DNA of 64,000 nucleotides from Thermococcus sp. 21S7 (GCF_012027615.1 NZ_SNUT01000005.1:183758-247757), one strand, 5' to 3'. Shown: positions 15,892 through 24,590, numbered from the stretch's first letter. Made by a program: numbers and translations. The notes: generated by a model from the letters alone, not told the origin.

Positions 15892-16239
15892 TCATCCCCA
15901 CACTATCAGCGCTCCCACGATTATCGCGGTCGTGACGAGCAGGTAGCTGATGTAGTCGCTCAGCAGTCCGGTGTGCTCCCTGCGGAAGATGAGGAACATC
16001 CTGTGGATTCCCCTTATGAGGCCCCACATGACGTGCCTTCCGGTGACGTAGCCCTGGAAGTGCTCGAACTGCGGAATAACCTCGTCCTGGTCCTCACCGC
16101 TGAGGAATATCTTCGTTCCATCGCCGGTTCTCCTCGTCCCCGTGCTGGAGCGCTCGGCCCACTTGTAGAGGGCGTACGAGATGAGCAGTCCTATGATGAA
16201 GACGTAAACGAAATAGAGTGCATCCCAGTAGCCAAACAT
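15892..16239 (-). CDS. mbhI: Membrane-bound hydrogenase subunit I
   Basis: 115 residues: an N-terminal hydrophobic segment, a soluble middle (IFLSGEDQDEVIPQFEHFQGYVTGRHVMWGLIRGIHRMFLIF) and a C-terminal hydrophobic segment. It links the ion-pump half to the hydrogenase half in the known Mbh structure. I prefer ATG 16239, which follows GGGGGGTG at good spacing; a GTG at 16248 is also possible and overlaps H. Confidence 0.85.
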   Translation of the reverse strand: MFGYWDALYFVYVFIIGLLISYALYKWAERSSTGTRRTGDGTKIFLSGEDQDEVIPQFEHFQGYVTGRHVMWGLIRGIHRMFLIFRREHTGLLSDYISYLLVTTAIIVGALIVWG

Positions 16240-16240
16240 T

Positions 16241-17782
16241 TCACGCACCCCCCAGCACCGCCGAAACGTAGGCGCCTATGTTCTCCAGGGTCTTTGCCGC
16301 CGGAAGCATGACCTTGTCGCTGATGGCCCATGGGAAGAGTCCCATGACGATTATTGCCGCCACCAGTATGAGCATCGGCACGAGCATGGCCTTTCCTGGC
16401 TCCTCCGCGTTCATGACCCTCTCGCTCGGCCTTCCGAAGAACGTGAAGAGCACCCTGATGTATGCGGCGGTACAGAAGGCCGTGCCTATGACGGCTATCG
16501 CCGCGAGGAACGGGTTGAAGAGCGCCGAGCTCTCGTAGATGAGCCACTTGCTCGCGAAGCCGTTGAGCGGCGGAAGGCCGATTATCGCGGCCGCACCGAC
16601 CAGGAAGGCGAAGCTCGTGACCGGCATCTTCCTGGCTATTCCACTCAGCTCGTTGAGGTTCTTGGTTCCGAGCTGGTGTATGACCGCTCCCGCGACGAGG
16701 AACAGGAGGGCCTTCATTATCGCGTGGTTCACGGTGTGGTATATCGCACCCGCCAAGGCGACCTGGCTGACGTCGCTTCCGTACGCGGCGAGGCCGATTC
16801 CTATGCCGAGGAGGATGTAGCCGATCTGACCGACGCTGGAGAAGGCGAAGAGCCTCTTCATGTCGGTCTGTATCACCGCCATCGCGTTTCCGACTATGAG
16901 TGTCACGCAGGCGAAGAATATGATTATCCAGCCGATAGTTTTGGTGCTGATTCCGGCGCTGAAGACGCTGAAGGCGAGCCTCGCCAGGGCGTAGGTACCG
17001 CCTATCTTGATGACGAGACCCGAGAGCATGGCGCTGATCGAGCTCGGAGCGGCCGGGTGTGCGTCTGCGAGCCACATGTGCACAGGAACGGCACCGCTCT
17101 TGAAGAGCAGTCCGCCCGCGAGGAGGCCGAGGGCCACCTTGGCGGTGAAGGTTGGGTTCTCAGCTATCATCTTGGCCAGGTAGGCCATCGTCAGCGTTCC
17201 GTACTGGCCGTAGAGGAGCACTATGCCGAGGAGGATGAACGAGCTGGCCAGCGAGCCGACGAACATGTACTTTATGCCCGCCTCGATGCCCTCCCAGGTG
17301 TCGTTCCTGAAGGCGACGAGGGCGTAGCTCGCTATGCTCATTATCTCCAGGAAGACGTAGAAGTTGAACAGGTCGCCGGTTATGGCTATGCCGAGCATGC
17401 CGACCTCAAGGACGAGGACTAGGGCGTAGTACTTCTCAAGCCCCGTGTCGTGCCTCATGTACTCGCTGGAGTAGAGCACGGCCACGAAGGCTATGAAGGT
17501 CACCATCAGGGCGAAGAGCGCGCTGATAAGGTCGACCTCCCACACTATTCTTATCGGGAACGGCACGCCGTTTCCGAGGGGGCTCTTCGCTCCGAGGGTG
17601 TAGACGAGTATCTCGCCGCTCTTCCAGATTGTGTTGAACAGACCGGCCGCAACGCCGAGGGTGATGCCTGTGATGAGTATCGCCCACAGCTCCCTGGCCT
17701 TCCTTCCCGCGAGGCCGACTATGGGCAGTGCGAATGCTCCAAGGAGCGGGACTATGATGAGGTATGGAATCAGCCCGTTCAT
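16241..17782 (-). CDS. mbhH: Membrane-bound hydrogenase subunit H (MrpD-type ion pump)
   Basis: 513 residues, about fourteen hydrophobic segments of the MrpD/NuoL-M-N family. Conserved: LVLVLEVGMLGIAITGDLFNFYVFLEIMS, LFKSGAVPVHMWLADAHPAAPSSISA and DMKRLFAFSSVGQIGYILLG, which carry the Glu, Lys and His of the proton channel. It is the single proton-pumping subunit of Mbh. Overlaps G by four bases. Confidence 0.94.
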   Translation of the reverse strand: MNGLIPYLIIVPLLGAFALPIVGLAGRKARELWAILITGITLGVAAGLFNTIWKSGEILVYTLGAKSPLGNGVPFPIRIVWEVDLISALFALMVTFIAFVAVLYSSEYMRHDTGLEKYYALVLVLEVGMLGIAITGDLFNFYVFLEIMSIASYALVAFRNDTWEGIEAGIKYMFVGSLASSFILLGIVLLYGQYGTLTMAYLAKMIAENPTFTAKVALGLLAGGLLFKSGAVPVHMWLADAHPAAPSSISAMLSGLVIKIGGTYALARLAFSVFSAGISTKTIGWIIIFFACVTLIVGNAMAVIQTDMKRLFAFSSVGQIGYILLGIGIGLAAYGSDVSQVALAGAIYHTVNHAIMKALLFLVAGAVIHQLGTKNLNELSGIARKMPVTSFAFLVGAAAIIGLPPLNGFASKWLIYESSALFNPFLAAIAVIGTAFCTAAYIRVLFTFFGRPSERVMNAEEPGKAMLVPMLILVAAIIVMGLFPWAISDKVMLPAAKTLENIGAYVSAVLGGA

Positions 17783-18138
17783 CCTCTCAACCTCCTGAGC
17801 TTGTTAACGTCGAGGCTTCCGTAGTGCCTGTAGGCGTTTATGGTGAGGGCCATCGCCAGCGAGAGAACGCAGACTCCGATGACTATGCTGGTGAGCGTGA
17901 GCGCCTGCGGAATCGGGGCGACCATGGCGCTCTTTACGGTCTCGTAGCCCGTGTAGATTGGCGCGGTTGGTATCTGGCCCGCCTCTATGCGGTATCCGAA
18001 GCTTATGAGGAGCAGGTGGATGCCCGCATCAATGATGTTGAGGGCCAGTATGAGCTTGATGAGGTTCCTCTTGTAGAGGAGGGCGTAGATCCCCATGGCT
18101 ATCAGCAGGAACGCCGTGATGAACTGGAAAGGTATCAT
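17779..18138 (-). CDS. mbhG: Membrane-bound hydrogenase subunit G (MrpC/NuoK type)
   Basis: 119 residues from ATG 18138, three hydrophobic segments; LYKRNLIKLILALNIIDAGIHLLLISFGY and ALTLTSIVIGVCVLSLAMALTINAYRHYGSLD are the MrpC hallmarks. The open frame extends upstream but only into the F gene, whose stop overlaps this ATG. Confidence 0.92.
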   Translation of the reverse strand: MIPFQFITAFLLIAMGIYALLYKRNLIKLILALNIIDAGIHLLLISFGYRIEAGQIPTAPIYTGYETVKSAMVAPIPQALTLTSIVIGVCVLSLAMALTINAYRHYGSLDVNKLRRLRG

Positions 18139-18581
18139 TCGTCCCACCTCCTGAATGCCGCTATAGCCACCATCGCGCTGACCAGTCCCGCAAAGACCTT
18201 GAGTCCCACGGCGAGGTTCATTATCGGCAGGTATCCTGCCGAGAGCAGCGTTCCCGGCTGGCCGTTGAAGACCGGCCCGTTGTGCCACAGCGTGTTGTAG
18301 AAGAACGCCACACCGAGGCCGAGCATGGCCGCTCCGAGGAAGACCAGGCCGCCCAGGCCTTCAAGGGCCGAGTAGAGATGGTGGTTGTAGCGCCTCTTCA
18401 TCTCACCAAGCCCGAAGGCTATGAGGAACAGTATCCCGGCTCCGGCTATGGTCGCTCCTCCCTGGAAGCCGCCTCCCGGCGTAAGGTGACCGTGTGAGAC
18501 AACGTAGGCGCCGAAGATTCCTATGAGCGGAATGGTTGCCCTCGCGGTGGTCTTAACAATTAGTCCCATGTCATTCTTCAT
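18135..18581 (-). CDS. mbhF: Membrane-bound hydrogenase subunit F (MrpB type)
   Basis: 148 residues from ATG 18581 (MKNDMGLIVKTTARA), with GGAGGAGGG just upstream; an ATG two codons earlier is an alternative. VSHGHLTPGGGFQGGATIAGAGILFLIAF is the MrpB signature. Overlaps the E stop by about eleven bases. Confidence 0.9.
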   Translation of the reverse strand: MKNDMGLIVKTTARATIPLIGIFGAYVVSHGHLTPGGGFQGGATIAGAGILFLIAFGLGEMKRRYNHHLYSALEGLGGLVFLGAAMLGLGVAFFYNTLWHNGPVFNGQPGTLLSAGYLPIMNLAVGLKVFAGLVSAMVAIAAFRRWDE

Positions 18582-18873
18582 TGCCATCCCTCCTCCAGGG
18601 CCTGAGAAGTGCAACCGCTCCTGCTATGGCGGTGAACAGAACGGTAGCCTCCCCTATGGTATCGTAGCCACGGTAGTCGAAGACTATGTCCGTAACTATG
18701 TTGGTTCCGCCGACCTCGTCCACACCGTGGTCTATGTAGTACTGGTCGGTGTAGCGGTAGGCCTTCCAGTCCTCACCGCCGAGGCCGAACTTTATTCCGG
18801 TTGAAGGGCTCGCAACGACGAGCAGCACTCCGAGGAGGAACAGCAGTGCGAGAGCTCCGAAAGTCCTCTTCAT
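18571..18873 (-). CDS. mbhE: Membrane-bound hydrogenase subunit E
   Basis: 100 residues: an N-terminal hydrophobic segment, a loop with DQYYIDHGVDEVGGTNIVTDIVFDYRGYDTIGEATVLF, then a second hydrophobic segment. This is the MbhE pattern, equivalent to the C-terminal part of MrpA. ATG 18873 overlaps the D stop. Confidence 0.9.
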   Translation of the reverse strand: MKRTFGALALLFLLGVLLVVASPSTGIKFGLGGEDWKAYRYTDQYYIDHGVDEVGGTNIVTDIVFDYRGYDTIGEATVLFTAIAGAVALLRPWRRDGNEE

Positions 18874-19136
18874 GGTCCCTCACGCTCCCATCTCTCCGTT
18901 TTGGCTATTCCATACACAACCACTGCTGTAACGACGCCGGCTCCGACCGCGGCCTCGGCTATCGCCACGTCCGGCGCGTGGAGCATGTAGAACTCCAGGC
19001 TGAGGAGCAGGCTCATGGCGGCGGAAGCTATTGCCGCGCTGAGGAGGTCCCTCATCGTTATCGTGATGTAGGCCGCCACCAGCACACCGAGGAGTATTCC
19101 GAACTGTATGACCATGTCCATCGAAAGGGCGTTCAT
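18870..19136 (-). CDS. mbhD: Membrane-bound hydrogenase subunit D
   Basis: 88 residues with three hydrophobic segments; SMNLLLSLEFYMLHAPDVAIAEAAVGAGVV-type sequence (read here as AMSLLLSLEFYMLHAPDVAIAEA) marks MbhD. Acidic residues in APDVAIAEA are conserved with the paralogue at 10473. ATG 19136 overlaps the C stop. Confidence 0.9.
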   Translation of the reverse strand: MNALSMDMVIQFGILLGVLVAAYITITMRDLLSAAIASAAMSLLLSLEFYMLHAPDVAIAEAAVGAGVVTAVVVYGIAKTERWEREGP

Positions 19137-19504
19137 TCGGCACCACCCCTGAGCTTGTCCTCGTACGCGTCAATGACGGCTTTGGCTGGCTTGTAGCCGC
19201 TCAGATGGGCCGCCTTGGCTATCGCGTGGGCTCCCGTTGGGTTCGTGAGGAGCAGAGCGATGAGGGCAACGAGGCTGTGAAGCGCCATCTGGAGGTACTT
19301 CGGGTCGCCGGTGACGTGAAGCTGGTTTAGGGCATGAACCACCACCGCCAGAACCGCGAATATCGTCCCGAAGGTGGTGCACTTGGTCGCTCCGTGGAGT
19401 CTGGTGTAAACGTCCGGGAACCTGTGGAGCGAGAAGCTGCCCAGCAGGTTGAAGACTATGTTTATCGTGAGGAAGGCGTAGATGACGTAGGTGACCGCAC
19501 TCAT
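19133..19504 (-). CDS. mbhC: Membrane-bound hydrogenase subunit C (MrpG type)
   Basis: 123 residues, three hydrophobic segments, with RFPDVYTRLHGATKCTTFGTIFAVLAV and LLTNPTGAHAIAKAAH, the MrpG signatures. Part of the antiporter-like module. ATG 19504 overlaps the B stop. Confidence 0.92.
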   Translation of the reverse strand: MSAVTYVIYAFLTINIVFNLLGSFSLHRFPDVYTRLHGATKCTTFGTIFAVLAVVVHALNQLHVTGDPKYLQMALHSLVALIALLLTNPTGAHAIAKAAHLSGYKPAKAVIDAYEDKLRGGAE

Positions 19505-19764
19505 TCCAATCCCCCCTGGAGGTATTTGGCTATGGCCAGGGTTCCCACGTAGCTCAGAAGGGCGTAGACGATGGCGATATCGATGTATATCGTCCTGTCG
19601 TAGGCCGCTCCGAGGAGAACCATTCCTGCAACGATGAGCGTGTTGAGGGTGTCCACTCCAACGACCCTATCCGGTACGCTGGGGCCAAAGAACACCCTGA
19701 GCAGCGCTAGGAATGCTCCAATCATGACTATGAGTGCTGCATAGAAGAACTCCGGTGCTATCAT
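19501..19764 (-). CDS. mbhB: Membrane-bound hydrogenase subunit B (MrpF type)
   Basis: 87 residues from ATG 19764 (MIAPEFFYAALIVM). RVFFGPSVPDRVVGVDTLNTLIVAG is the MrpF motif. The frame is open well upstream, but that part is antisense-like sequence inside the A gene; the ATG overlaps the A stop as elsewhere in this operon. Confidence 0.9.
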   Translation of the reverse strand: MIAPEFFYAALIVMIGAFLALLRVFFGPSVPDRVVGVDTLNTLIVAGMVLLGAAYDRTIYIDIAIVYALLSYVGTLAIAKYLQGGLE

Positions 19765-20261
19765 CTTCCCAGCCTCCTCGCCCATTTTTCGAATGAACCG
19801 GCTATGACCTCGGAGCTCTTCGGCTCCTTCTCGGTCACGTTTATCCAGTGGACGTAGAGGGCCTTCTCCTCCGGGCATGCGTCTATCGTGAGCGTCCCCG
19901 GGGTGAGCGTTATCGAGTTGCTGAGTATCGTGTACTGGGCGTCGTTTTCGAGATCGACCGGAACGCGCACGATTCCGGGCTTTATCCTGCCGGTTATGAC
20001 GCGGTAGGCAACGTCGAGGTTGGCCTTGACCATGCCCCAGAACAGCGGCCCGATGGCATAGATAACGAAGCCGACCCACTTTGCAGGGTTGAGGAACCTC
20101 GCGGCCTTCTCGCCTATGATGTCCTTGGTAGTTAACGCAATTACTCCCGAGAATATCAGTCCTGCAGCGAGTTCTTCGGGACTCCAGAGTAACCCTTTAC
20201 TGCCCGCGGTGAGTACTAACCAGAGCACGAATGACCAAATGAATACAGCGATGAAACTCAT
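19761..20261 (-). CDS. mbhA: Membrane-bound hydrogenase subunit A (MrpE type)
   Basis: 166 residues, first gene of the canonical hydrogenase operon. Hydrophobic N-terminus, then the MrpE domain with LDVAYRVITGRIKPGIVRVPVDL and ILSNSITLTPGTLTIDACPEEKALYVHWINV. ATG 20261 follows GAGGAGGGAAG. A SurR-type site and a TATA box lie upstream. Confidence 0.93.
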   Translation of the reverse strand: MSFIAVFIWSFVLWLVLTAGSKGLLWSPEELAAGLIFSGVIALTTKDIIGEKAARFLNPAKWVGFVIYAIGPLFWGMVKANLDVAYRVITGRIKPGIVRVPVDLENDAQYTILSNSITLTPGTLTIDACPEEKALYVHWINVTEKEPKSSEVIAGSFEKWARRLGR

Positions 20262-20337
20262 TGTTCTTCCCTCCTCTCACCTGTCACAGGCTCTACAGCT
20301 CTGTATTTCGTCAGTTTTCAATAGAAAATTCGTTATT

Positions 20338-20410
20338 TGCTTTAAAAGGGTTTTTTGAAGCTTAGACTTGAAAGCAAAGGTCTGTAACTTCCCGTTGTTA
20401 ACCAAAGGTT
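20338..20410 (-). promoter_or_regulatory. mbh promoter with SurR-type site
   Basis: GTTGTTAACCAAAGGTT (20394-20410, plus strand) matches GTTn3AACn5GTT exactly. On the minus strand a TATA-like TTTTAAAG follows at 20340-20347, placing the start of transcription near 20315, about 54 nt before mbhA. The SurR site lies some 45 bp upstream of the TATA box, a position suited to activation, as known for SurR at Pyrococcus mbh. Confidence 0.7.
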
Positions 20411-20624
20411 AGATACTTCCGGAACGGTATGGAACGCAGCTTTCGATGGCTTTTTTAGCCATATGGTACATTCATGAACTTTTGTGGGCTGAAAAAGCCT
20501 TTTAGTGGCTTCGGGGGCCTAAAATTTACCCAAAGCTTTATATACCCTCGGGCCGACCCACCATTGGGACTCTTCTCGGAGTCTTTCGAGGGAGCCCTGA
20601 AAGTTGAAAGAGTTGGTGTTGGAT
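20411..20624. other. Divergent spacer, mbh to TRAM gene
   Basis: Holds a perfect inverted repeat ATGGCTTTTTTAGCCAT (20449-20465 region) of unknown role and the TRAM-gene promoter: CTTTATATAC at about 20537-20546, with expected transcription start near 20570. No gene seen. Confidence 0.5.
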
Positions 20625-20837
20625 ATGTATGGAGATGGATTTGGCGGTGGCTACGAAGCCCCTGTTAAGGTTGGAGAAAGGTATAGGGTTAGGATCGAGA
20701 GCCTTGGAAAGGGCGGTGACGGCATCGCCAAGATAAAGGGCTTCGTTATCTTCGTCCCGAACACCCAGGTCGGCGACGAGGTTGAGATCGTCATTAACTC
20801 GGTCAAGAGAAAGTTCGCTTTCGCGGAAGTCATCTGA
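20625..20837 (+). CDS. Small TRAM-domain RNA-binding protein
   Basis: 70 residues from ATG 20625, almost entirely a TRAM domain: [35 protein letters not shown], then [23 protein letters not shown]. Archaeal single-TRAM proteins act as RNA chaperones at low temperature in some methanogens; the role here is inferred from that. I chose the ATG over the TTG at 20604 because GGTG lies just upstream and the domain needs nothing earlier. It reads away from mbh. Confidence 0.85.
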   Translation: MYGDGFGGGYEAPVKVGERYRVRIESLGKGGDGIAKIKGFVIFVPNTQVGDEVEIVINSVKRKFAFAEVI

Positions 20838-21039
20838 TTTCCTTTCCTTCCTATTCTTCACTTTGTCCCGTTTTATAGTCTAACCTGTGCGGTCACATTT
20901 CTCGAATTGAATGGGCCGTTATCCGTCAAAAATGATGGAACCCACGGGGAAAATAAGTTGTGAATCCTCATTATGGCAGAAAATCTTATAAATGTGGCAG
21001 CAGATATTATAACGCAAAAACCTCGTAAGGAGGTTCCTC

Positions 21040-22338
21040 ATGGAAACGAAAAAGTTAAAGACGTTCTTTGTCATTCTTCTCATGGGTACCTCTCTTCTCA
21101 TAGCTTACTCCAAGTACGCACAGTACGAGAGAGCACTGCAGGGGCAGCTGGAACTCAATAAGAGTCTTGAGTTAATTAAATCCGACCTCGGGACTTACGG
21201 GGTGGAATACAACTCTACTCATTCGCAGTACCTCGCTCAAAAGGTGGGCAGGGAAGACTGCGAGATGGCCGTTGAAAGGGTATTGTTGCTCAGAAAGAAG
21301 CTCGTGGAGCTAAACGCCTCGGAGTATGACATTGAAGACGTCGATGACTGCCTCAACGAAACCTATGCCCACATGGATGCGGGCAGGTTCCACAGGGCCC
21401 TCGTGGAGAGCAGGGTCTGTGCGATATCCGCGTTCGATTCCATCGGTTCGACCCTTGTGACTGCAAACCGCTCGGAATTCATGGAGTACGCCCGCGAAGA
21501 GCTTCAGAATCTTACCGCCCTAAAAGAGAAGGTGGATCGAGAATGGAAACGAAAACTGGATGGTGGGGTTGATTTCACAGATTACATGATAACCGGCTTT
21601 GTGGTGGAGGACAACATAATCAAGGCAGAGATTTTCCTGAACCGCTCTCATGGGTTCCTTGAAGAACTCCAGAAAATGCCGGATCCAACGACCCCTGAGG
21701 AGATTGAAAACATAAGCCTGCTGGGGAGCTGGATAGCAAGCAATTTAGAATTCGCCAGAAGTTTTCTGGGAGACGCGATGGTACTTATGAACCACATGAC
21801 CCCCGGTAATTTCACTCCGGATGAACTGCGGGATAACGTGTACTCGCTTGGAAATAACCTCTCAAGGGTTGACATTACCTGCAACTTTACGGAGGCGATG
21901 CTAAAGGTGGCGTGTGACTGGAAGGATTACCACAAAAAGCAGGGACTCCTGGGGGTCGAGAAGGGCTACTGTTCAGCCGCCATCTACCACCTGCTGTATG
22001 CAATCGCGATAGACGAGCATCTCGACGAGTTTGAGGCCCTCAATTCGACTTTTGCCACCCTGAAAACTCCGGCGGAGAAAGTCAGGATGATTCTTCGTCT
22101 GAGACATGAAGCCCTGGAGTCCATTAATGCCTGTCATCGGGACCCACTAACGTCCCTCTACATCCAGGACGCCGTGGGATGGTACTTTAAGCACGGTGAT
22201 GTGGTCTTGGAGTCTATGGTAAAACTGCGCACTGATGACCCAACGACTCAGCCCATCTACAACTACGAGATGGCGAAGATCATCGCTAAAAAGATGTGTC
22301 CGTACGTCTCAAGGTTATATCAAACAAGTACGCGATGA
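21040..22338 (+). CDS. Secreted or membrane-anchored helical protein, unknown
   Basis: 432 residues. An N-terminal hydrophobic segment (residues 7-24) with a following Tyr/Lys-rich stretch suggests a signal anchor. The remainder is helical, with at least ten N-X-S/T glycosylation sequons and several cysteines (for example in GREDCEMAVERV, VDDCLNE, ESRVCAIS, DITCNFTE, LKVACDW, GYCSAAI), suggesting an extracytoplasmic domain with disulfides. The start has a strong AAGGAGGT site. TATA-like ATCTTATAAATG lies at about 20983-20994. I do not recognise the family and the neighbours give no function. Confidence 0.65.
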   Translation: METKKLKTFFVILLMGTSLLIAYSKYAQYERALQGQLELNKSLELIKSDLGTYGVEYNSTHSQYLAQKVGREDCEMAVERVLLLRKKLVELNASEYDIEDVDDCLNETYAHMDAGRFHRALVESRVCAISAFDSIGSTLVTANRSEFMEYAREELQNLTALKEKVDREWKRKLDGGVDFTDYMITGFVVEDNIIKAEIFLNRSHGFLEELQKMPDPTTPEEIENISLLGSWIASNLEFARSFLGDAMVLMNHMTPGNFTPDELRDNVYSLGNNLSRVDITCNFTEAMLKVACDWKDYHKKQGLLGVEKGYCSAAIYHLLYAIAIDEHLDEFEALNSTFATLKTPAEKVRMILRLRHEALESINACHRDPLTSLYIQDAVGWYFKHGDVVLESMVKLRTDDPTTQPIYNYEMAKIIAKKMCPYVSRLYQTSTR

Positions 22339-22376
22339 ATTTTTAGTATTTTGTCCCAAACTTTTGTGGTGGTTCC

Positions 22377-22675
22377 ATGGACGAGGAGTCCGCGATTATC
22401 GGGGTCGCAGTTGTGTTCCTGGTTCTTCTCTCGCCGATACTGCTCTACTGGACTGTGGCTTTTCTCGACACCTCTGGCATCGACCGCCACCTGCCGGGCA
22501 CGCCCTTCATAGCGGTTTCGGCCCTCGTCCCGGTTCTCATAGTTTCCCTCCTCTCCTTTCTGGTTATGAGGTACTACAACAAGCCCCCGGCTGGATACGG
22601 AAGAAACTGGCCTTTGTGGCCCTTTTTCTCTTCGCCGCCCTCTTCATGCTCCTGAGCATGGTGGGTGCGGTCTAA
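22377..22675 (+). pseudogene. Small membrane protein with apparent -1 frameshift at a C5 run
   Basis: From ATG 22377 the frame encodes two hydrophobic segments (IIGVAVVFLVLLSPILLYW and FIAVSALVPVLIVSLLSFLV), then a CCCCC run at 22584-22588, after which the frame becomes un-membrane-like (AGYGRNWPLW...). Stepping back one base at the run gives NKPPGWIRKKLAFVALFLFAALFMLLSMVGAV, a fitting third membrane segment ending at TAA 22675. The intact product would be about 99 residues. The break could be a real mutation, a sequencing error or programmed frameshifting. Confidence 0.55.
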
Positions 22676-22727
22676 TCCCCATTTTTGAACCGTACCCTTT
22701 TTAAACCCCTTTCCAGAGCGCCCACCG

Positions 22728-24005
22728 ATGGTAAGGGTTCACGTCGAGACCTACGGGTGCACGAGAAACAAGGCAGATGCCGAGATGATGGAAGCGATTC
22801 TGGCTAGTGCAGGCTATGATCTGGCGGAGACCCCTGAAGGTGCCGACTACGTCGTGGTCAACACCTGCGCGGTCAAAGACCCAACCGAAAAGCACATGCG
22901 CGGGAGAATAAAGGAGCTCCTTAACGCCGGCAAGAGGGTAATCGTCACCGGCTGCCTCCCCCATGTTAACCCGGATGTCATAGATTCACGCGTTTCCGGA
23001 ATACTCGGCGTCAAGAGCATCGACAGAATTGCCGAGGTGATAAGCGTAGCGGAGCGCGGTGGAAAACTGGTGAGCGTTGAGGGCTGGCGCGAGAGGGGCA
23101 TAGACAAGCTCGAACTTCCCCGTCTGTGGAAAAACGGTGTTGCCTTCGTCGTTCCAATAAGCGAGGGCTGTCTCAACGCCTGCACCTACTGTGCGACTCG
23201 CTTTGCTAGGGGAGTCCTCAAGAGCTACAAACCTGAACTTGTCGTTAGGTGGGTCAAGGAAGCCCTCGCCAGGGGGTACAGGGAGATACAGCTGTCGAGC
23301 GAGGACACCGGCTGCTACGGCTTCGACATTGGGACGAATCTGGCCGAACTCCTCGACGAGATAACGGCCATAGAGGGTGAGTTCAGGGTCAGGGTCGGTA
23401 TGATGAACCCGAACCACATCCTCAAGTTCCTCGACGAGCTGGTTGATGTATACTCCGATGAGAAGGTCTACCGCTTCCTTCACCTGCCCGTCCAGAGCGG
23501 TGACGATGAGGTTCTGAAGCGGATGGGCAGAACCTACACTGTGGAACAGTTTGAGGAGATAGTTCGAACTTTTCGCAAAAAGGTTCGCGATTTGAACCTC
23601 AACACGGACATAATAGTGGGCTTTCCGGGGGAGACGGACGAGGCCTTCAGGAACACCGTGAGCCTGGTGGAGCGCGTTAGGCCCGACAAAATCAATGTTT
23701 CGCGCTATTCGCCCCGCCCTGGAACGATAGCCGCTCGCTGGAAGCAGCTTCCCGGCTGGAAGGTTAAGGAGCGCTCCCGTGAACTTCACAGGCTTCGGCT
23801 GGCCATCGCTTACGAGATAAATCGCGCTTACGTCGGTAAATCCGTTGAAGTTCTCGTCCACGGGCGGGGTAAGAAGGGTGGAACCGAAGGCAGGACGTTT
23901 AACTATAAGGAGATAATCCTTGATTCCGGCGAGCCCGGGGATCTCGTTGATGTGCGGGTGAGCTGGGCCGGCTCCACTTACCTCAGGGGAACGGTTCTCG
24001 GGTGA
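22728..24005 (+). CDS. Radical SAM tRNA methylthiotransferase, MtaB/CDKAL1 type
   Basis: 425 residues, three domains. UPF0004 domain with cluster cysteines C11, C47 and C76 (ETYGCTRNKAD, VVNTCAVKD, VTGCLPHV). Radical SAM domain with C148, C152, C155 (EGCLNACTYCATRFARG). C-terminal TRAM domain from about 365. This is the archaeal/eukaryal e-MtaB group, which adds a methylthio group to t6A at position 37 of ANN-decoding tRNAs. ATG 22728 follows a TTTTTAAACCCC TATA-like element by about 30 bp, so translation may be leaderless. Confidence 0.9.
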   Translation: MVRVHVETYGCTRNKADAEMMEAILASAGYDLAETPEGADYVVVNTCAVKDPTEKHMRGRIKELLNAGKRVIVTGCLPHVNPDVIDSRVSGILGVKSIDRIAEVISVAERGGKLVSVEGWRERGIDKLELPRLWKNGVAFVVPISEGCLNACTYCATRFARGVLKSYKPELVVRWVKEALARGYREIQLSSEDTGCYGFDIGTNLAELLDEITAIEGEFRVRVGMMNPNHILKFLDELVDVYSDEKVYRFLHLPVQSGDDEVLKRMGRTYTVEQFEEIVRTFRKKVRDLNLNTDIIVGFPGETDEAFRNTVSLVERVRPDKINVSRYSPRPGTIAARWKQLPGWKVKERSRELHRLRLAIAYEINRAYVGKSVEVLVHGRGKKGGTEGRTFNYKEIILDSGEPGDLVDVRVSWAGSTYLRGTVLG

Positions 24006-24170
24006 GCTCTTGGGGAGCATCCAACGAGTTTTGGGGGATTTTTAACAACCACAAAGTTCTTTTGTAGAACCTACAATGCTGAGGGGTGAACTAAACGGGT
24101 TCGCACTCGAAAACTATTTATACCACTTCCGGGGTATAGACGACAGTTGCACTCCCTGGGGGTGGTTTGA

Positions 24171-24590
24171 ATGAGACGGAGCAATAAGAAACGGTTGATT
24201 CCGCTGGTTTTTGCCCTCGTGCTGACTATGGTTGGCGCGGCTCTGGCCGTTCCGACGATAAGTGTGAACCTTCAGAACCTTGGCGCTGGGGATAAAACGT
24301 TTTCGCCGTCCCTTGATGTGAACGCCCACGTGAACTTTAAGCTCGGTGCGGATGGCACTGATGTCACTGGTGTCATGGTATACCTAACAGGAAACGATGT
24401 TGAAACCGGGGCGACCGTTTACGTTCATCTCATAGACACCAACGGTAATGACCTTGCCAGCGAGGGCGGAACCGTTCAGCAGGACGCCAGCGGTAATTAT
24501 TACGTGGACATATCCTTTAACCCGGGTGTTTCCATAGACCAGCTTAACGGCGTTAAGGTCATTTATAAGGGTAAGGAGATAAAGAGCTGA
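24171..24590 (+). CDS. Small secreted protein, possible TasA/AbpA-like pilin or matrix protein
   Basis: 139 residues: a basic N-terminus (MRRSNKKR), a hydrophobic core and a signal-peptidase-like AALA-VPT site near residue 25, then an all-beta sequence rich in Val, Asn, Gly and Thr (TISVNLQNLGAGDKTFSPSL, DVTGVMVYLTGNDVETG). No cysteines or lipobox. It has its own TATA (ACTATTTATACC, about 24112-24123) and a GGGGGTGGT site. The next gene is a signal peptidase, an arrangement like SipW with TasA or the archaeal bundling pilin AbpA; membership of that family is inference. A T-rich terminator-like CCCCTCTTTTTTTAG lies just after it. Confidence 0.55.
   Translation: MRRSNKKRLIPLVFALVLTMVGAALAVPTISVNLQNLGAGDKTFSPSLDVNAHVNFKLGADGTDVTGVMVYLTGNDVETGATVYVHLIDTNGNDLASEGGTVQQDASGNYYVDISFNPGVSIDQLNGVKVIYKGKEIKS

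Noticed and set aside
3550..20261. Stand-alone Mrp sodium/proton antiporters
   Set aside because: The Mrp-like genes run without a break into hydrogenase J-N genes in both operons.
22986..24020. 344-codon minus-strand frame opposite the MtaB-type gene
   Set aside because: It is antisense to a clear radical SAM gene and has no recognisable domain; an effect of high GC.
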